This document shows positions 33,515 through 44,454 of a DNA stretch of 64,000 nucleotides, piece after piece. The stretch's first letter is position 1; each line of letters opens with the position of its first letter. The stretch comes from Tridacna crocea (taxonomy: Eukaryota > Mollusca > Bivalvia > Cardiida > Cardiidae): positions 9,490,245 through 9,554,244 of the forward strand of contig OX031066.1 of NCBI GenBank assembly GCA_943736015.1, read 5' to 3'. The translations under genes and the position numbers were made by a program. The notes below the pieces were generated by a model that saw only the letters and a program-made list of their open reading frames with translations, was not told the DNA's origin and searched no databases.

Positions 33515-33645
33515 GTTCGAAATCAGAGGTCGTTTTCAAATTCTCAAGAATTTCATCAATTCCAATGCAACGCAACTTCTGATTGGCTTAACCGAGTATT
33601 TCATCCAATTAGAAATTGTAGTTGATGAATATAGACTCGGATATA
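33515..33645. mobile_element. HpH, degenerate
   Basis: AACTTCTGATTGGCTTAACC and CATCCAATTAGAAATTG are the two central arms; GTTGATGAATATAGACTCGG is the decayed end. Confidence 0.6.
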
Positions 33646-34243
33646 GCGAGGGAAAAAATACCATAACGACGCAAAATAGGTTGGAAAAAAAACATTTTGC
33701 TATACCGAAAAGCAATTTGTGGTGAGGCACTAACGTGATTATTTACATGCTTCTAGTTTGTATTGAGGCCAAGAATGTTCCGACTAAGAAATACGTGTAA
33801 ATGGCTTTAACACACTCGTTTGTCTTGTACACAAGTTTCCCGCCCTATGGGAAAACAAACAATGAAGAAATGGGAGAAATTAAAACGTTGATGCTTATAC
33901 AAAATTAGACAACTATAACGTAGATGGAATTGGAAACTTTTGAGTCCCATGATTCTAGTGGCCATTGGGTTTTTAAACTTACGATTACTACATGTATATC
34001 TCGGCAATTGCACATTCAGAAATATTTTCTTTGATTTTGCCTATAATAGGATGTCCTATGCAGTGACTTGTCCGAGGACCAGCATACATTACCAACGTTT
34101 CTAGCTAGGTTAGCAACAAGAATTCCTTTAATTAGAACGGTGTACACTCCATGTTTGTCAATGTTGAATGTTCTCTAGGAGAGCGAATTCCTCTTTGGCT
34201 TCCTCTTCTTGCTTTCTGAATTGTATATAACATTTTTTTTTCG
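33646..34243. other. Unassigned stretch
   Basis: Nothing recognised. Confidence 0.4.
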
Positions 34244-34391
34244 AGAGAGACAGAAAGTTAGAGACAGAGAGACTGAGAGTTACAAAAGAAGAGAGAGAGA
34301 GACATAGAGCCAGAGAAATGCAAGCAGAGGGGCAGGGTAAGAGAGAGACGGAGACAGAGAGAGACAGAGACAGAGACAGAGACAAAGAGAC

Positions 34392-34428
<37 letters not shown>

Positions 34429-34497
34429 CAGAGAGAAACAAGAGAGAGACAGAGACAGACAGACAGACAGACAGATATAACAGAGACAGAGAGACAA
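34244..34497 (+). repeat. Purine-rich (GA / GAGACA)n repeat
   Basis: About 250 bp of GAGA, GAGACA and CAGA units on the plus strand. The Ser/Leu-rich minus frames are products of it. Confidence 0.93.
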
Positions 34498-34847
34498 ATG
34501 AATCGAAGGGCTACAACCTAAAGGCGATAACCTTTCCTTTGAGTTTTTATTTCTCGAGCTTGTTATTAATATGAATGATTACAAAGAAATACCCACTGCC
34601 TATTACTACATACCGACACGTGAACCTTTCACTGGCTCACAATAACTCTACAATAAAAGAGCAATAAACACTGTTTGGATAGCTGAGCTGTCAGATGTAC
34701 CTATCACTACAGCAGAAATAAGAAGCTGAAACATGTCAACATACATTACATCAGCGACAAGAAGCGCACTTCCAACCAGAAAATGTCAAATAAATCAGTT
34801 AAGAACCTTTTGTTCCCTTTTGATATTTCGTCCATTTTTATCCCTTC
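34498..34847. other. Unassigned spacer
   Basis: Nothing recognised. Confidence 0.4.
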
Positions 34848-35075
34848 GATCTTTTACCAAACAACAATGTGTTGACACTTTCACATCGGACATATTGATA
34901 TTGACATATTGACATTTGAGATTGAAATAATGAGCTGTAGTTTTCTATTAAGATAAAAAAAAAAACATTGTGGGAAAAGGAGAAAATGCTGGTTACCAGC
35001 ATTTTCTCCTTTTCCTCACAATGTTTTAAAAAGCTTTCTTTCTCAGGGTTGTTACAGGCGGGGTTTTGTGATATT
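34848..35075 (-). mobile_element. HpB with clean hairpin, decayed flanks
   Basis: Hairpin at 34965-35027; the right arm has one extra base (TTTTCCTCACAATG). The left flank TTTTACCAAACAACAATG is recognisable; TTAA is lost. Confidence 0.75.
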
Positions 35076-35259
35076 TTTATTTTTTGAAGCGCCTTTTACG
35101 ACTACAGTTCTCTTTGCAGCAAGTTTATATCAAGATCCTTCCCCTTGCTTGGACATTCTCGACAAGGACAAACCAAACTTGTCCGGAACTTCAATTACCT
35201 AGGTCTTATTTCTAGACTGTAAACCTGGTATGGTTTATTAAGAGGTCTAAGGGTTAAAG

Positions 35260-35573
35260 CCGGTGTAATCCAGAGAAATGACCCCCATTACAAAATGACC
35301 CATGATCATTTCTCGACGTAGAGGAATGACCCAAGGGTAATTTCTCTACGTCGAGAAATAACCCATGGGTCATTCCTCTACGTCGAGAAATGACCCATGA
35401 GTCATTTTGTGATGGGGGTCATTTCATTTCTAATGCAGAGAAATGACCCCCATTACAAAACCCATGGGTCATTTTTTCTACGTCGAAAAATAACCCATGG
35501 GTCATTCCTCTACGTCGAGAAATGACCCCGTGTGTCATTTTGTGATGGGGGTCATTCCTCTGCATTACACCGG
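35260..35573. mobile_element. Compound palindromic element L
   Basis: The termini CCGGTGTAATCCAGAGAAAT and CTCTGCATTACACCGG are inverted, and the inverse relation continues inward (GACCCCCATTACAAAATGACC vs its complement). Inside, two halves are also direct copies: TAATCCAGAGAAATGACCCC at 35266 and TAATGCAGAGAAATGACCCC near 35428. Each half contains self-complementary CTACGTCGAGAAATGACCC blocks. Blocks of about 20 bp are repeated many times in both orientations. No other copy is in the window. Confidence 0.85.
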
Positions 35574-35604
35574 TAAGTCACAACCATGAGCAAGTGAGAG
35601 CCCG

Positions 35605-35645
35605 ATTTGTTAAACTGCAAAGAAATTTGTCGTGATCTGATGTTA
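35605..35645 (+). mobile_element. HpE terminal fragment
   Basis: AACTGCAAAGAAATTTGTCGTGATCTGAT matches the HpE start at 38168 and then stops. Confidence 0.55.
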
Positions 35646-35889
35646 GTATTGTTATTGTGGATAGTGCTAGATACAAGACGTAAACCATTCTGGTTACAAT
35701 TGGTGTTTTAACGTGCTTATGTAGGTTCATTGTCTCATCCAAAAGACTTTCAGTAATTTCGGATGGCAATCCGTGGAAAGCGAACTGTAAAACATGCTTC
35801 AGTATTACAATGGTTACCTACAAATTTGCCTTGCCCATCTCATTGCATACATTAAGGTCGTTAGCATGCAAGTCACAGCTCTTAAACTC

Positions 35890-36075
35890 ATTGAGGAAAT
35901 CAGCAGGGCTGTTGCAAACATTGTTCGAATAAGAGAAATCACTGATAACCAGCATTTTCGATATTTTTCATGTTTTCTACTGTTTTACAGACAATTTCAA
36001 TCATTGGAACCACATTTTAATATTCTATCTGCAAATTATACTTCAGTTCAGACCAGACCAAAATTTTGTCTTCTT
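35890..36075 (+). mobile_element. HpB, degenerate, within the second-longest open frame
   Basis: AACATTGTTCGAATAAGAG, ACTGATAACCAGCATTTTCG and CAGACCAGACCAAAATTTTGTC follow the HpB order. A 138-codon frame at 35794-36210 runs across this relic, so that frame is not evidence for a gene. Confidence 0.6.
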
Positions 36076-36504
36076 ATGACAAAAGTTAATTGTGATTCAT
36101 TTTGGGCAAGTATAACATATATGCGCAGTTTGATCTTCGCCTATCCTCTCTGCCAATTTATACCCATGGTCGTCAATGGACTCATTACCCTCGGGAAAAA
36201 AAAGAACTAATCCACTCATATGAAAGAAAAAACATATAAAAGTTCTGCTCCAGCGATTTGAATATCGTTTTGATAGAATATAAATAGGTTATGAATAAAA
36301 TACGCTATTCTCAATAAAACACGCTATTCTCAATTCGTATTCTCAAAGATCATTGAGTATGGAATCCGTTATGCATCAACACTTCCTTTGTGGAGTTCCA
36401 CTGAATCGCGTTCTTGTCGAGTTGGATTCTGGAATTGTTAACGATAATCATTATTGACTTTAGATTCACCCTTAGGATACCTAACACGATTCAAGTCGTG
36501 TTTT
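36076..36504. other. Mostly unassigned
   Basis: A short tandem pair, AAAATACGCTATTCTCAATA, lies at 36296-36335. Confidence 0.4.
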
Positions 36505-36600
36505 TTTTTTCAGACAGCGTGGATCCAAGATCAGACTGCACTATCGTGCAGTCTGATCTTAGATCTACGCTGTCTGATCTGTTTTTTTTCCAGGGAGTTT
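36505..36600. mobile_element. HpA core hairpin
   Basis: CAGACAGCGTGGATCCAAGATC pairs with GATCTTAGATCTACGCTGTCTG. Both arms share the GCGT / ACGC variant. The tip is short (GCACTATCGTGC). Confidence 0.75.
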
Positions 36601-36754
36601 TGTTAAAAATGTCCTCTAAATCAATTTAGCAACTAATGTTTACTTTTTCTATTGTCGGGAAAATTCATTTGAATGCGTCTGAAAGCTAGAAATAAATTGT
36701 CATAGCAAATAATGGTCGTCTTTTTAAATTATGTATGAAAAGGAAGAAGAAAAC

Positions 36755-36830
36755 CGTGGAGGTTGACGATCAGATTGCACGCTCAGTGCAGTCTAATATT
36801 TGACTTCCGCCGACAGTAAATATAGCTCTT
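36755..36830. mobile_element. HpA core, decayed
   Basis: GATCAGATTGCACGCTCAGTG and CAGTCTAATATTTGACTTCC. Confidence 0.55.
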
Positions 36831-37070
36831 TTAATAGTAAAAGAGAATAAAATGATGATTAAAAGGGATAGCATGCATTTAACTCATTCGAATCGTATGA
36901 AATTCAAACTGTTCTTCTCATTTTAATGCAATCACTAGAAATGATCTGATATTCAACAATGCGGATTGGGATAAGATTAGACCACTATAGGCTTATCTCA
37001 GTCTTTTCTCTGCAGAAAGGAAGCCACAGAAAACTAGCACTTTGAATTATGGAAAGAAGAAAAGATACTT

Positions 37071-37265
37071 GGTTCGTATTCAGCAACCATTCTTAAGAAC
37101 TTCCTTAGCCTTATTCGTCAAGATTTTCTGGACTATGATAATAACAGAACCTCTGATAGGCTAAACTAAATGGTTTAGCCTATCAGAAGTTCTGTCACTT
37201 CACATGGACGAAATTCTGAAGAATAAGTATAAGAACGTTTTTAAGAATGGTTGGTGAATACGAAC
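37071..37265. mobile_element. HpH copy 3
   Basis: GTTCGTATTCAGCAACCATT opens and AATGGTTGGTGAATACGAAC closes, a TIR of about 20 bp with one mismatch. Central palindrome: TCTGATAGGCTAAAC / GTTTAGCCTATCAGA; both arms have the derived TAGGC / GCCTA instead of TTGGC / GCCAA. Confidence 0.85.
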
Positions 37266-37309
37266 GAAGTTCGCTTTCAATATGGGCGTTTCCACAAATT
37301 TGTCGCCGG

Positions 37310-37455
37310 CATAAGTTTGTTTGTACGGTGTTTAAAGTCGTTTTCGAATTCCTTTCGGTTATATCGCGTCAGTCAGTGCACTTATTCATGAATCTCGGAA
37401 ATATTTTACCGGTACTTGCAGAATATAATATCTTTTCAAGCCCTTGGCTAGATTC
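37310..37455 (-). mobile_element. SINE 3' portion
   Basis: GTTATATCGCGTCAGTCAGTG and CTTTTCAAGCCCTTGGCTAG align with the body of the full SINE at 60337. The tRNA head is missing. Confidence 0.65.
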
Positions 37456-37740
37456 CTGCATAATCATCATCAAAATGATGATGAGCAGTCACAGTAGAAA
37501 GGATCCCGGATAATGAGTATTTTAGATCAGGGCCCCAGATAAGAGAGAGTGATAGTATTCTAAATCCATTATTTCTCTTCCATACGCTATGTTGTGGGTA
37601 CTCATTAGAATTGTCTCGATGATACGATTCCAATGAGTACAAACAACGTAAGATCCTTTTAGAGAATAATTAATATTTTCAATTTTGAAATCAAATTCAC
37701 TCCCTCTATCTGTAGCTCTGATAGACCCTTGTAAAAGCAA

Positions 37741-37815
37741 TTGGCCGAGTTTAGGACTCGAACCAACGACCGCCAGATTTCAGGCCCTGTTCGTTACTGA
37801 CTTAGCTTACGGGCT
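37741..37815 (-). repeat. tRNA-like SINE head
   Basis: On the minus strand CCCGTAAGCTAAGTCAGTAAC, then CGTTGGTTCGAGTCCTAAAC: A-box- and B-box-like blocks at tRNA spacing. The downstream body is not the same as in the SINE at 60337. Confidence 0.45.
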
Positions 37816-38159
37816 GTGGTCCTTTTATAAAGTTAAGGATGAGATATATGGTTTAACGTGAATGCATATTAAAACTCATTAATTCAAACTCCCCCAGGGC
37901 TTCGATTTGAATGCTAGACTTAATTAGTCGCCTCTACTCAGAACTGCAAGCGGTTGGAATTTTATTCAATCGCTGTAAGTCGATATAAGTGCTTGCCCTC
38001 CTACCAAGAGCTTATTTTTATGTCAAAGAAAGGAAACATTTGGGTTTTGTCTGAATTATTCAGCATATGAAATGACTTTTTACGTCGCTTTCAACGCTTC
38101 TTTAGTCATGGTGCAGCGACAGCTCACTCATCCGTCTTTTTGTGTTGTTATGTTACGTA

Positions 38160-38613
38160 GGTTATTATTATACTGCGAAGAAATTTCTCGTGATCTGATC
38201 ATATGATATGCCCCGAACATATGTAGCCTGTACACTTGCAAAAACCAAAGTAAAAGCAGTTTCCCTTTCGGGAGCCCCGTATACATGACAACAATATCAA
38301 AACAACATACCAAAATGGCGATGTCAATAAAGATTAACGTCAAGATTATGCACCAAGCCACACGTTTTAGCAGGAATAACCAAAGTTTTAGTGACATCGG
38401 TTCTCAATGAACTGGGCATTCAGAAGGGAAATTCTACTTCGTCAGGGTAATCAATTTTTAAACGAAAAAAAAGAAGTAAAATTCGCTTTACAAACGTTGG
38501 AATGGTAAACTTTGCAGTATAATAGATTTGCCTTCGGCTCGGGGCGACATGACTCACTATAGCCGTGAACTAGTTTCCAAGTCTTCTGCCACCTGACCGT
38601 ACAACTAATAATG
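38160..38613 (+). mobile_element. HpE copy 4, half hairpin
   Basis: The body begins AGAAATTTCTCGTGATCTGATC; at the right only the right arm survives (ATAGCCGTGAACTAGTTTCC, CTGCCACCTGACCGTACAA). Confidence 0.8.
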
Positions 38614-38788
38614 TAATATCGGTGTTCCTAACTAGTTCACTAATGGATACAACCAACCAAAGTGACAACAGCCGTAAGCGCGGACTGGACCTGTATCTCG
38701 AGTTTTACAAGCTCAGAACTGTAACCAGGGAGTAACTTTTTATGACCCAAATTTAACTATACTTTCCCGCTCTTTATTTTTGTCCTCG

Positions 38789-39003
38789 TTAACTCTTGAA
38801 AAACGACACAATTTTGGACTAGAGCAAATTCTAAGCATCTGCAGACGACAAATTATTCAATGATTTCTGTCATTAGAAAACATTGTGGAGAAAAAAAGTG
38901 AACATGCTTGTTACTAAGCATTTTCTCCTTTTTTCCGCACTATGTTTCAAAAGTCTCCCTGCTCGGGGTCGTGATAACTCACAATCGTGTGGTAGAGTGT
39001 TAA
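38789..39003 (-). mobile_element. HpB copy, TTAA to TTAA, decayed
   Basis: Opens TTAACTCTTGAAAAACGAC and closes GTGTGGTAGAGTGTTAA. Hairpin near 38877-38945 with mismatches. Confidence 0.8.
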
Positions 39004-39430
39004 TAAATGAGCATATAAAGAAAGTGAACTACGAAATAGACTTTATGGTCCTTTAATATGTCTGAAAATATCGATTCATGTTTTTATTTATTGGTCGTTC
39101 AGACAACAAAATGCAATTATCGTCTTAAAATATATTTTGATACAAAATGAAAATGATAGTTGGACCCACACCCAATTACAAAACAACAATGATTACATTG
39201 AAAAACCGTGACAACTATATTGTCCTTTTTAAGTAATGAGATTTGAAATAAGTCTTTAAAAACTTTTAAAAATTTGGTTTTAGGAGGCGTCTCTTTTTGA
39301 GTCTTAAATACAAGTGATTGCATGGAGCGGGTTGATCGTTGGCTTCAACCATACCTTCTGCTGGGTACAACCGTAAGTATTTGCAATTGAAACTTTTACT
39401 TTCGTCTTGTAATGGCATAAAAATGCCGTA
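39004..39430. other. Unassigned spacer
   Basis: Nothing recognised. Confidence 0.4.
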
Positions 39431-39565
39431 AAATGATCGAAAACACTTTGGGGAAAGGAGAAAATGCTGGTTACCAGCATTTTCTCCTTTCCCCAAAGTG
39501 TTTTCATAAGTTTTCTCCATCAGGATCTTTAAAAATGCATTGCATTGTTGAGTAAAGAGTTGATC
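39431..39565 (-). mobile_element. HpB half with covaried hairpin
   Basis: The hairpin at 39438-39506 is perfect: GAAAACACTTTGGGGAAAGG and CCTTTCCCCAAAGTGTTTTC. The change from ATTGTGGGAAAAGG to CTTTGGGGAAAGG is present in both arms. The right flank ends GAGTAAAGAGTTGA; the left flank is not recognisable. Confidence 0.85.
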
Positions 39566-39587
39566 ACACGCTTTAATCACTATCTCA

Positions 39588-39760
39588 GCGGGGTACCGCT
39601 ATTAGGGTAAAAATAGATTTCAAAATAATCTTCATTGCAAATCGAAAGCAATTCTAATTAACTGTTTCGCGCCATTTCTAACTTGCATGTAAGTGCTAGA
39701 TCACCTGACTCTATTATTAGCTGCTTTGAGAGGCATTATATGATAAAAAGTTGAAAGAAA
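39588..39760 (+). repeat. Direct repeat R, copy 1
   Basis: GGGGTACCGCTATTAGGGTA and AATAGATTTCAAAATAATCTT match 41508-41555. Later blocks (AAACTGTTTC, TTATATGATAAAAAGTTG) keep the same order with indels. Confidence 0.65.
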
Positions 39761-40652
39761 AATATCCAGTGATGTCAATTATTGCTAATCCAGTTAAGCT
39801 CTACATTTAGCCTTGGATTGCATACTGAAAATAAACGAGTATTCCTGCAAACTTTAATTTTTTTGTATCAGAATATGTTGATTAATCATAACTAGACAGA
39901 CTAAACCTTAGTTCATTTCTAAGCTGAATCAAATTGACTGCAAAAAGCTTCAAGTCTTTAAGCTACCAAGAGAAACTTAATGCATCTTTGCAAAGAATGT
40001 GTCTGTCTGATCTTGGAGTTACCCTTTTCGACACCGTGAGACTTTTCAAGTGAGAAGAAATTGAACCATAGCGATGTCTTGGGTTAAAATCCCACAATGG
40101 GTGAAGTAAGAACCCCTATCAGCCACATGTAATAAATATACAAATGGGCAAAGTGTGTAAAAGCATAGAACACTGGGATTAACCAGTAAACATTCTTGTA
40201 TATCTGTCAAGAATTTAATATAATTGTTATATAGTAGGTTTATGACGTAACTGCAAGTGCTTTGGATAAATAAGCCGAAAGAAATTGCAACTCCTTGCTG
40301 TTGTAAATAACACGGCTAGGTACTGTGGTTAATTTTGTCTTCTACGTCGCTGCACTGAAAAGTAAAAAATGTCTCCTTTAGTGGCATTCAAAAAGGAAAA
40401 CTATAAATTAAAAAAAAAAAGAGACCATTTCCTTAGGAAACAACATTTCATCTTTTAAGGCCAATTTCCGGCCAAGTATAATCAATGCTGTGCCTGAAAT
40501 ACAAACTAATTTCAGTGAAGTCCTGGAAAAGTATGGTTTTTATTTTAGGTCTAGCCATCTTTTATAGAGTATTTGATCAGAGGTCTAGTCATGTGCAGGA
40601 CTGTGAATAGTAAAATTATGATTAGAAATGGCAACTTCAGCTCTAGTTATAC
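39761..40652. other. Unassigned stretch
   Basis: Nothing recognised beyond an A run near 40410. Confidence 0.4.
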
Positions 40653-41110
40653 ATAGAAGATATTTGTCTTTTTCGGTGAAAGATCGAAATTTATTTCATC
40701 GAGTGGACACCATCGGTAATATTTTCACGAGTGGCTGCCACTCGTGAAAATATTACCGATGGTGTCCACTCGATGAAATAAATTTCGATCTTTCACCGAA
40801 AAAAAAATATATATTTTAGTTATTTCATGCTTTTAACCCTTTCTGGAAGGAGCTTTATCAAAATCCAGTACAGTTCTTTTCCGTTATTCCCCGTGGCGTA
40901 CCCCTCCCGCATAGCAACGCATTACAATATTACGTCAAGCGCGAGAAATGTAAGGTATATGACGTCATATTTTCCATCTGGTTGTTAGGTATGCGCAATT
41001 TACCTTGTCAACAAGAACGTGAAAATCGGTATTTTCACTGCTTGTACCAGTGTAAGATCGAAAAATATTTTCACTGCTATTTCTCGATATCCTACCGGAA
41101 AGCATGAAAT
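40653..41110 (+). mobile_element. HpD copy 2, full length
   Basis: The hairpin at 40669-40804 is near perfect (TTTCGGTGAAAGATCGAAAT to its complement). The body GGAGCTTTATCAAAATCCAG to GATATCCTACCGGAAAGC follows. Inverted relative to 10798. Confidence 0.88.
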
Positions 41111-41190
41111 AAAATACAATTTTCTGCCGGCGACTCAACCTCTGACAGACTACTACAACATATTGTCAGACTCATATTGATACTCTTTAT

Positions 41191-41401
41191 TTATTCTTAT
41201 CTTGCCAAATAAATTGATAAAACTTTCAAACCGACAGCAAAAGTTAAAACAATGCTATTTCAAATTTACTCTTAGGAAGAAAAGTATCTCCTAAACGGAA
41301 AATGTAGTTTAAAGATCAAACTGGACGTTCTGTGCAGTCTGATCTTGATCTGCATGGTCCGCAATAGGTCAGTGAGTCGCGCTTAGTAGCCTAAGGGTTA
41401 A
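41191..41401 (-). mobile_element. HpA, near full length
   Basis: The left end TCTTATCTTGCCAAATAAAT is decayed. Closes GTAGCCTAAGGGTTAA. The left hairpin arm has mismatches (AAATGTAGTTTAAAGATC). Confidence 0.8.
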
Positions 41402-41499
41402 ATGGTACGAATCAAATTTGCCTGTATTTTTCCCTCTTAATTGTTTATTTTCGGTCGCCAGTGAGCCTTTGATCCATAATCGCTCGTTTATATACTAGC

Positions 41500-41672
41500 C
41501 TCAACAGGGTACCGCTGTAATTTTAAGAATAGATTTCAAAATAATCTTAATGGCAGATCAACTACAAGTCTAATAATAAACTGTTTCTTTCTTGAAACTA
41601 CATCATTCCATCTACAAGTTATCCCATGAGCTCAATCGTAATATCATTTTATAGGTGAAAATTAAAAAAAAA
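41500..41672 (+). repeat. Direct repeat R, copy 2
   Basis: CAGGGTACCGCTGTAATTTT and AATAGATTTCAAAATAATCTT; see 39588. The copies are about 1.9 kb apart and flank HpD and HpA. Confidence 0.65.
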
Positions 41673-41844
41673 AGAAACAGTTAAGTTAAGCTTTGCCAAA
41701 AGGCTACCAAAACTGAACAATAAAAGAAAGGATTATTTATTGCTTAGGCTAGATTATTTCACTTTATAGTCATCAGAGAGCATACGTGTACATCTTAATC
41801 TATGATGAGACATAACCGTGTAATACAATCTGACGATCTGCCCA

Positions 41845-42294
41845 ATGACAGAATCTGAAATAAAAAGAAGAGACAACATCAGAGAACTACGAGAAACTAA
41901 ACACTCAGAGAGTACATGTAAATCGAAGAACAACAGTGTCTTAAATACGTCTGGAAGATCAATTACCAACTGAAACTATATTTCTGAACTACGATTACTT
42001 GACAAAACAAGCAATCAAATTGAAAGCTACCAATGAATCAACAAAACAAAAAGAACAATACACATAGAAAACAACCTGAAAGTGCTAAAGCAAGCTCTGG
42101 ACAACGGAATTCAAATCACTAGACAGATAAAAAATATGAGTGATGACAGAGATATGAAAACGGAGTATCTTGATAATGAAAAATGTTGTGTTTGTAAACG
42201 TTTTGAACCAAAAGAATTGAAACACATGCCTTATTTCAAACTTGTAAAGTGGGCAAATTGTGAGCACTGGATATATTTGACCTTTACAGTATAA
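41845..42294 (+). pseudogene. Degenerate ORF ending in a PHD-like zinc finger
   Basis: One reading frame of 150 codons runs from an ATG at 41845 to TAA at 42292, broken by in-frame TGA at 41971 and 42034. The first part is charged (MTESEIKRRDNIRELRETKH) and the middle resembles a linker (NNLKVLKQALDNG). The end has KCCVCKRFEP (codons 113-122), then FKLVKWANC, then EHWIYLTF. This recalls the Cys-Cys-x-Cys ... KWxxC ... HWxxLxFC pattern of PHD-like fingers at the C terminus of many uncharacterised mollusc proteins, some of them transposon-derived. The second Cys pair after KWANC and the C-terminal Cys residues are missing, and the frame stops early. I infer a dead 3' fragment of a gene or mobile-element protein. 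The family link is from memory. Confidence 0.5.
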
Positions 42295-43783
42295 GATAAA
42301 GTAAATAGAGTAAATTTCATTGTTCATATATATGTAGCCAGTTAAACTTCTAAATGAATTTACAAATGAATTTACAGATGGGCTACAGATGGGGTATGGC
42401 AGCTATGTTCTCTATCCTTTATACCCAATTTACTTTAAAACGTTTTTTTTTTTCTTTTATGTTCCCATTTTATTATGTAGTCTATATGTAATTTTAACTG
42501 CACTGTAGTTTACCATGATATTTTCTTCATCAGAACAATTACTATGTTACTTTATGGTGGTCGCCCATCTCATGTTACATGTAAAGCAAATGGTTGATTG
42601 GGCTAACAACCTCATTTTACACAACCTTTGGATGTCGGCTGTCTTGGGCCTTTCGAGAGGTTTTTACTACAGGGAATGTGACAACTGGATGGTATCCCAT
42701 ATAGGGCAAACAATGACCAGATATGAGCTTTATGCATAACAGCAGAATTCAAGACAGTATCTTTCAAAGACAGCCATCCCACAAGAGAAATCTATCAAAC
42801 ACGAGGCTCAGTCCCCGACACTATTCAGAATCTTGCAAGAGTATTTCTGACATATTTTGGCAGACATAAGCGTGATGAAATGTTGCTCAAAGCATACAAC
42901 TTGGAACTCAACGTGAGGACGTCTATCACTTCAACGCTTTGAAAGTCTAATAAATAAATTCTTGCCTTTTCTCGGGGCCGACACCTATAGGATGTTAAGT
43001 GCAACGCAGTGCGTATATGCGGTCAGAAAAGGTCGAGAACATACTGAAAAAAAGTATGCAGCTTGATCTTTGTTTTACAATGGCCGATGCCGTATGACCT
43101 CAGTTCAAGGAAAAGAGCTCTGAAAGTGCAATGTGTGGGTTTTAACAGTTTGCTAGAAGATTTTATTAATCGTAAATTTCAGCTAACATTGCGATTTAGA
43201 GATGAGATTATAGATGTAGAATTATTTTTAGTCGTTTTTCGGCCTCAAATAGCGGACACTGCAGATCCAAGATTGGATCACAAACTCTATATCCATATCC
43301 AATTGTTTTTAACATGCAAGTATGCTTATTTGGGTAAGTTCCAAGAATTTTCTTGAAAGTATAGTTATGTCCATCAAAAAGAAAAAAAAAACTTTCAAAC
43401 GTTCTTTTTCCTCTTCCTATTTTTTTTTCAAATAATCGATGGCATAATGTATGTTTCATTCATATTTTCCACGTGAACATTACTATCTGGTGTCTTAACA
43501 CCTTTTCCAACATTATTTCAAGATCAATAAAGCGCCCGGTACAACTATCATTGCTTTCATTGAGTTTCTCTTACCAGTTTTTAAAAAATATTCTACACGA
43601 TACCAGCTGCTCTCTACAGGAACAATGTCAAAAAGGTTTCTACAGGTGAAATCCTGTCTCAGTGACATTTATCATTCACCGAAAAAAGTTTGATCGAACT
43701 TGGGTCCGAACTCAAAACCCCTGATTTGATACCTTTGGACATCATCTGGCCCAACTTTGCAAGTATTTATGTAAAATTTAACG
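42295..43783. other. Unassigned 1.5 kb with two short frames
   Basis: A 74-codon frame at 42515 and a frame without ATG at about 42725-42943 (containing RVFLTYFGRHKRDEMLLKAY) follow the pseudogene. The second looks protein-like in composition, but I recognise no family. A weak HpA-like block (AGCGGACACTGCAGATCCAAG) lies near 43250. Confidence 0.3.
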
Positions 43784-44004
43784 TTAAAAACTGTTTACCA
43801 GACAGCAAAATCGGGTAACATTCAAAGCATTTTCGACAAGATAGATATGACTCAGAAAATAAGATTTGCCCCCAATCGAGCAGAAAGCATTGTTGAAAAA
43901 GGAGAAAATGCTGGGAACCAGCATTTTCTCCTTTTCCAACAGTACTTTCAAAAGCCTTGCTTTCCGGGATGGTTAAACCTCGAGATTGTTTGGTAAAGGG
44001 TTAA
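43784..44004 (-). mobile_element. HpB with GTTG/CAAC variant hairpin
   Basis: The hairpin arms read CATTGTTGAAAAAGGAG and CTCCTTTTCCAACAGTA, so the usual GTGGG / CCCAC is replaced in both arms by GTTG / CAAC. Closes GGTAAAGGGTTAA. Confidence 0.8.
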
Positions 44005-44274
44005 TGAAGTGAAGGGATAAATGTCATAGACAATTACGTCATTACCCCTGTACTAATGTAGAGCATATTAACGCAGGTTGCGGTACAAACGGAATTCCTT
44101 GGCAAGAGACCGCTTTTGATAGAAAAAAAGAGGGCGGTTACATGCCAAAGATCTGTAAACTTGTAATATGTTTTATGATGTTCATAATTTGTTCAGTGTA
44201 TACCGATGTTTAAAATTGGTTAATGTTACATAGATTCGTATAAGTAAAGCATTATCGAGAGTGTTACTAAACCC

Positions 44275-44454
44275 TTGACAAGCCCCAATAGCACTATAAG
44301 TAGCGTAAAAGACTCAAGAATCACGAGTCTTTAGTTCAATATCCGGCTCGACCAATTTATTCCGAGGATTGATGATTATCGTTTCGACAGGATTCATTTA
44401 TCTCTTACCGGTGACCGATGACTTTTGTGCCGATGATGTGAGAAAAGCAGCCAG
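44275..44454 (+). mobile_element. SINE, 5' part
   Basis: The tRNA-like head (AAGCCCCAATAGCAC, then TTAGTTCAATATCCGGCTCG) is followed by the body block CCGAGGATTGATGATTATCG, which also occurs at 50596 and, inverted, near 60540. It is cut by HpJ. Confidence 0.65.

Noticed and set aside
34158..34497. Ser/Leu-rich open frames on the minus strand
   Set aside because: They are translations of the GA/GAGACA simple repeat, with no start context or domain.
35794..36210. 138-codon frame, the second longest in the window
   Set aside because: It runs through a decayed HpB copy and shows no domain.
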